In this document: in pieces, positions 61,748-64,000 of the stretch | Numbering within the stretch: position 1 is the first letter of the stretch | How the letters are laid out: every line of letters begins with the position of its first letter | From: Flavobacteriaceae bacterium | Lineage (GTDB): Bacteria > Bacteroidota > Bacteroidia > Flavobacteriales > Flavobacteriaceae | NCBI GenBank assembly: GCA_003443635.1 | Contig: CP031964.1 | Location: 1,334,321-1,398,320 of the forward strand | DNA: 64,000 bases | Reading direction: 5' to 3' | Translations under genes and position numbers: made by a program | Notes under the pieces: generated by a model | The model's database searches: none | The model's input: the letters and a program-made list of their open reading frames with translations, nothing else | Told to the model about the DNA's origin: nothing

Positions 61748-63694
61748 TTAATAGAATTTTTTAATCTTTTTCAGTTTTTCTGTCCAAGAATTAATATTGT
61801 TTCTATGAGTTTCTATTTTATTTAAAACATCTTTTACTAAAGGGTTTTTTTCATCAACATTAGAGAAGAATTGCAAATTATTTTCTAATTGATTTACTTC
61901 ACCTTTAATTTCATCTATTTTTTTACGGATAAAATTATGTTCATTATCTAATAAACTTCTGTCATTAGCTAATGACTCTAACTTATTATCATATTTCAAA
62001 GCCTCTGTTTCTGATTTATCTAAATTAAGTTTAGTATATAAGACATCAACAGCTTTATTAAATTTACCATCAATAAAACGTTTGTTATATGGAACTTTTC
62101 CTATAGCTTTCCATTGATTAGAAAGCTCTTTAATATGCTCTAAACTTTCAGCAACATCTTCTTTAAACTCTAATGTTTTTAAATTTTCTAAAAATGCTTC
62201 TTTTTTGTTTAGCGCTTCAATTTCTTCGGCGTTAGCAGCATTTTTACTTTCATGAAGTTTGTCAAAATAATGATTACATGCACCTTTAAATTGCTTCCAA
62301 ATTTTATCGCTATCCCTTCTAGGAACATGCCCGATTTTTTTCCAGTCATTTTGAATTTTCTTCATCAAAGGAGTTACAACTTCAAAATCAACACTGTCTT
62401 TATTATTTTCAGCAATTGTAATTAACTCTAATTTTTTCTGTAAATTATTATACTGTTCTTTTTTTAAGCTTTTATAAAATACATTTTTCTTTTTATTGAA
62501 GTTCCTTACTGCAGTTTTAAACTTAGCCCAAGTTTCTTCGTTAACTTTAATAGGAACTTTTCCGGCTTTAAAAAAGGCTTCACGTAATGCTTCAATCTCT
62601 TTAATTTTTTTCTGCCAAGCAGAATGATTGTTTACATTATCTTCAGAAAGAGTTTCTATTTGAGAAATGATTTCGTGTTTTTTTACTAAGTTATTTTCAT
62701 AAACTTTATCTTGTTCTTGAAAAAACACCTGTCGTTTTTCATGAATTGTTTTTGTAGCAGCACTAAAGCGCTCCCATATTTGATCTCTATATTCTTTATC
62801 TACAGGACCTAACTCTTCTTTCCATATTTTATGTAAAACTTGTAATTCTCTAAAAGCTCTATTACTATTATCATCTTTAGCTAATTCTTCTGCTCGTAAA
62901 ATTATTTTGAGCTTTTGATCTAAATTATGTTTAAAATCTAAATCTCTTAAATCACGATTTAAATGTAAAAAATCATAAAATATCTCGACGTGATGATGAT
63001 AATTATTCCAAACATTATTATAACGATCTCTTGGTATAGGACCAGCAGTTTTCCATTGCTCTTGTAAATCCTTAAAATGCTTATAGGTTGTATTTATATT
63101 TTCTTCAACATTTATAAGACCTTTAATTTCTTCAATAATGCTTAAACGTTTTTGTAAATTAGATTTTAAATTAGTTTCTAAATCTTTATAATATGCTTGT
63201 TGCTTACTGCGATACTCTTTGTAAACATCGTTAAAACGTTTTTTTACTGGACTACTAAAATGAAAATCGATAATATTACCTCCTCCAGCTAGAAACTCTT
63301 CTTTTTTCTCTTCTAAAAATGCATCAAATTTTGTATTAAATTCATTTTTTATAAGATCAACCTGAGATTTTATAGTTTGGATATTTTGATTTTTAATTAA
63401 AGCACTAAATTCATCTACCAACTCATCAAAGGATAACGCATGATAATCCTTTTCTTCTATATCGTGACGTTTGCTATTATTTTCATCTTCAGCGTCTTCA
63501 GCATTAGCAGTTTCAATCTCATTAATTATATCATTATTAGCTCCAGCACTTCCATCTGTATTCGTTTCCTCTTCGATACTATTTGTAGTTTCATCTTGAT
63601 TTTGAGTTCCAAATTCACTAGCTTTAGAAACTTCTATGGGCGCTTTTGGTTCTTCTGTTCCGTCTGCCTCAGGCAGGTTATCTTTCTCTGACAT
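61748..63694 (-). CDS. DUF349 coiled-coil repeat protein
   Basis: A 648-residue protein starting at ATG 63692-63694 (MSEKDNLPEADG); a TTG three codons upstream is not preferred. An acidic low-complexity head (1-85) precedes at least five DUF349 repeats, each with a WK..GPVPR-type centre: QWKTAGPIPRDRYNNVWNNY, IWKEELGPVDKEYRDQIWER, AFFKAGKVPIKVNEETWAKF, DWKKIGHVPRRDSDKIWKQF and QWKAIGKVPYNKRFIDGKFN. Long charged helices join them. This is a large family in Bacteroidota of unknown function. It faces mazG convergently and follows aroE with a gap of 90 bases. Confidence 0.92.
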   Translation of the reverse strand: MSEKDNLPEADGTEEPKAPIEVSKASEFGTQNQDETTNSIEEETNTDGSAGANNDIINEIETANAEDAEDENNSKRHDIEEKDYHALSFDELVDEFSALIKNQNIQTIKSQVDLIKNEFNTKFDAFLEEKKEEFLAGGGNIIDFHFSSPVKKRFNDVYKEYRSKQQAYYKDLETNLKSNLQKRLSIIEEIKGLINVEENINTTYKHFKDLQEQWKTAGPIPRDRYNNVWNNYHHHVEIFYDFLHLNRDLRDLDFKHNLDQKLKIILRAEELAKDDNSNRAFRELQVLHKIWKEELGPVDKEYRDQIWERFSAATKTIHEKRQVFFQEQDKVYENNLVKKHEIISQIETLSEDNVNNHSAWQKKIKEIEALREAFFKAGKVPIKVNEETWAKFKTAVRNFNKKKNVFYKSLKKEQYNNLQKKLELITIAENNKDSVDFEVVTPLMKKIQNDWKKIGHVPRRDSDKIWKQFKGACNHYFDKLHESKNAANAEEIEALNKKEAFLENLKTLEFKEDVAESLEHIKELSNQWKAIGKVPYNKRFIDGKFNKAVDVLYTKLNLDKSETEALKYDNKLESLANDRSLLDNEHNFIRKKIDEIKGEVNQLENNLQFFSNVDEKNPLVKDVLNKIETHRNNINSWTEKLKKIKKFY

Positions 63695-63784
63695 TTGTTT
63701 CAATGTTTAAGTTCGTTTAAATCTTTAATGGATAAAGATAGTACTTAAAAGTATAATTATAAAAAGTTAAGCTGTATAAATGGC

Positions 63785-64000
63785 TTATTTTGAAGCGTTC
63801 CAAATCTCCCAAGCTTTCTCCGCTTGTAGTTCTAACATCCTAAGTCCATTACAAATTTTTGCACCTTTAAGCTTCCCTAATGTTAAAAATTTTGTTTCTT
63901 CAGGATTATAAATAAGATCGTATAATAAATAATTAGAATTAATTGCTTCATAAGGAATTTGTGGACAAACATTTAGATTAGGGTATGTCCCCACAGGAGT
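63785..64000 (-). CDS. aroE: Shikimate dehydrogenase (3' part only)
   Basis: 71 residues from the window edge to a TAA at 63785. TPVGTYPN at the very edge, then YDLIYNPEETKFL and NGLRMLELQAEKAWEIW near the end are the C-terminal signatures of AroE, which reduces dehydroshikimate to shikimate with NADPH. The GxGGxxxA nucleotide motif and the N-terminus lie outside the window. The order with DUF349 downstream is on the same strand. Confidence 0.92.
   Translation of the reverse strand, partial: TPVGTYPNLNVCPQIPYEAINSNYLLYDLIYNPEETKFLTLGKLKGAKICNGLRMLELQAEKAWEIWNASK

Noticed and set aside
63662..63676. GC-rich palindrome CTGCCTCAGGCAG within the DUF349 gene, resembling a REP element
   Set aside because: It is only 13 bases and lies in the low-complexity acidic head of the coding region; no second copy was noticed.

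Overview
The window looks like a chromosomal segment of a member of the Flavobacteriaceae (Bacteroidota). It is strongly AT-rich. Promoters match the flavobacterial TAnnTTTG box and no clear Shine-Dalgarno sequences precede the genes. Family markers include an outer-membrane beta-barrel protein with a carboxypeptidase-regulatory-like N-terminus, a subtilase with a type IX secretion C-terminal signal, LytTR/LytS two-component proteins, BshC, and the rpmB-rpmG-DUF4295 cluster. No tRNA, rRNA, CRISPR array, integrase or transposase gene was found.

Layout. 1-2 kb: the tail of an ECF sigma factor overlapping a small membrane protein, facing a polytopic membrane protein. 2-7 kb (minus): a secreted hydrolase, a DEAD-box helicase, trmL, a MOSC protein and a secreted cyclase. 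7.2-12.2 kb (minus): a cluster of two serine hydrolases and an NTF2-like protein carrying DUF3471-type domains, then a membrane LytTR regulator. One hydrolase has a very recent in-frame tandem duplication. 12.3-15.5 kb: htpG and a divergent ketoacyl-ACP synthase III. 15.5-18.8 kb: an outer-membrane receptor flanked by repeated hairpins and untranslated-region motifs, including what looks like the empty shell of a second copy. 18.8-23.8 kb: CoA-binding protein, SSS transporter, recR, glycosyltransferase and a lipoyl E2 acyltransferase. 23.9-26.5 kb: LytS/LytTR pair and an exported protein.

26.5-29.5 kb is the most unusual part. Four unrelated accessory genes (an Asp/Glu racemase family protein, a membrane protein, a MORN-like secreted protein and a small lipoprotein) lie head to tail on the minus strand. 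Each is followed by a short imperfect palindrome or partial palindrome with conserved ends. The arrangement recalls integron gene cassettes without an integrase, and one gene is bounded by inverted copies of a canonical GTTRRRY core.

29.8-44.6 kb: DoxX, exonuclease, FAH-family hydrolase, HPt, cinA, ribosomal proteins L28/L33 with DUF4295, ftsY, an amidase lipoprotein and rimO on plus, then a minus-strand group of secreted hydrolases, an AraC regulator, a small lipoprotein and an M14 peptidase. 44.8-61.6 kb (plus): bshC, guaA, a LysM/periplasmic-binding fusion, an HExxH protein, pyrG, yidC, mnmA, the T9SS subtilase, a flavin oxidoreductase, a second cyclase and mazG. The window closes on the minus strand with a DUF349 coiled-coil protein and the 3' end of aroE.

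Most of the window is core genome (translation, tRNA modification, nucleotide synthesis, protein export). The accessory signal is concentrated at 7-12 kb, 15.5-18.8 kb and 26.5-29.7 kb.
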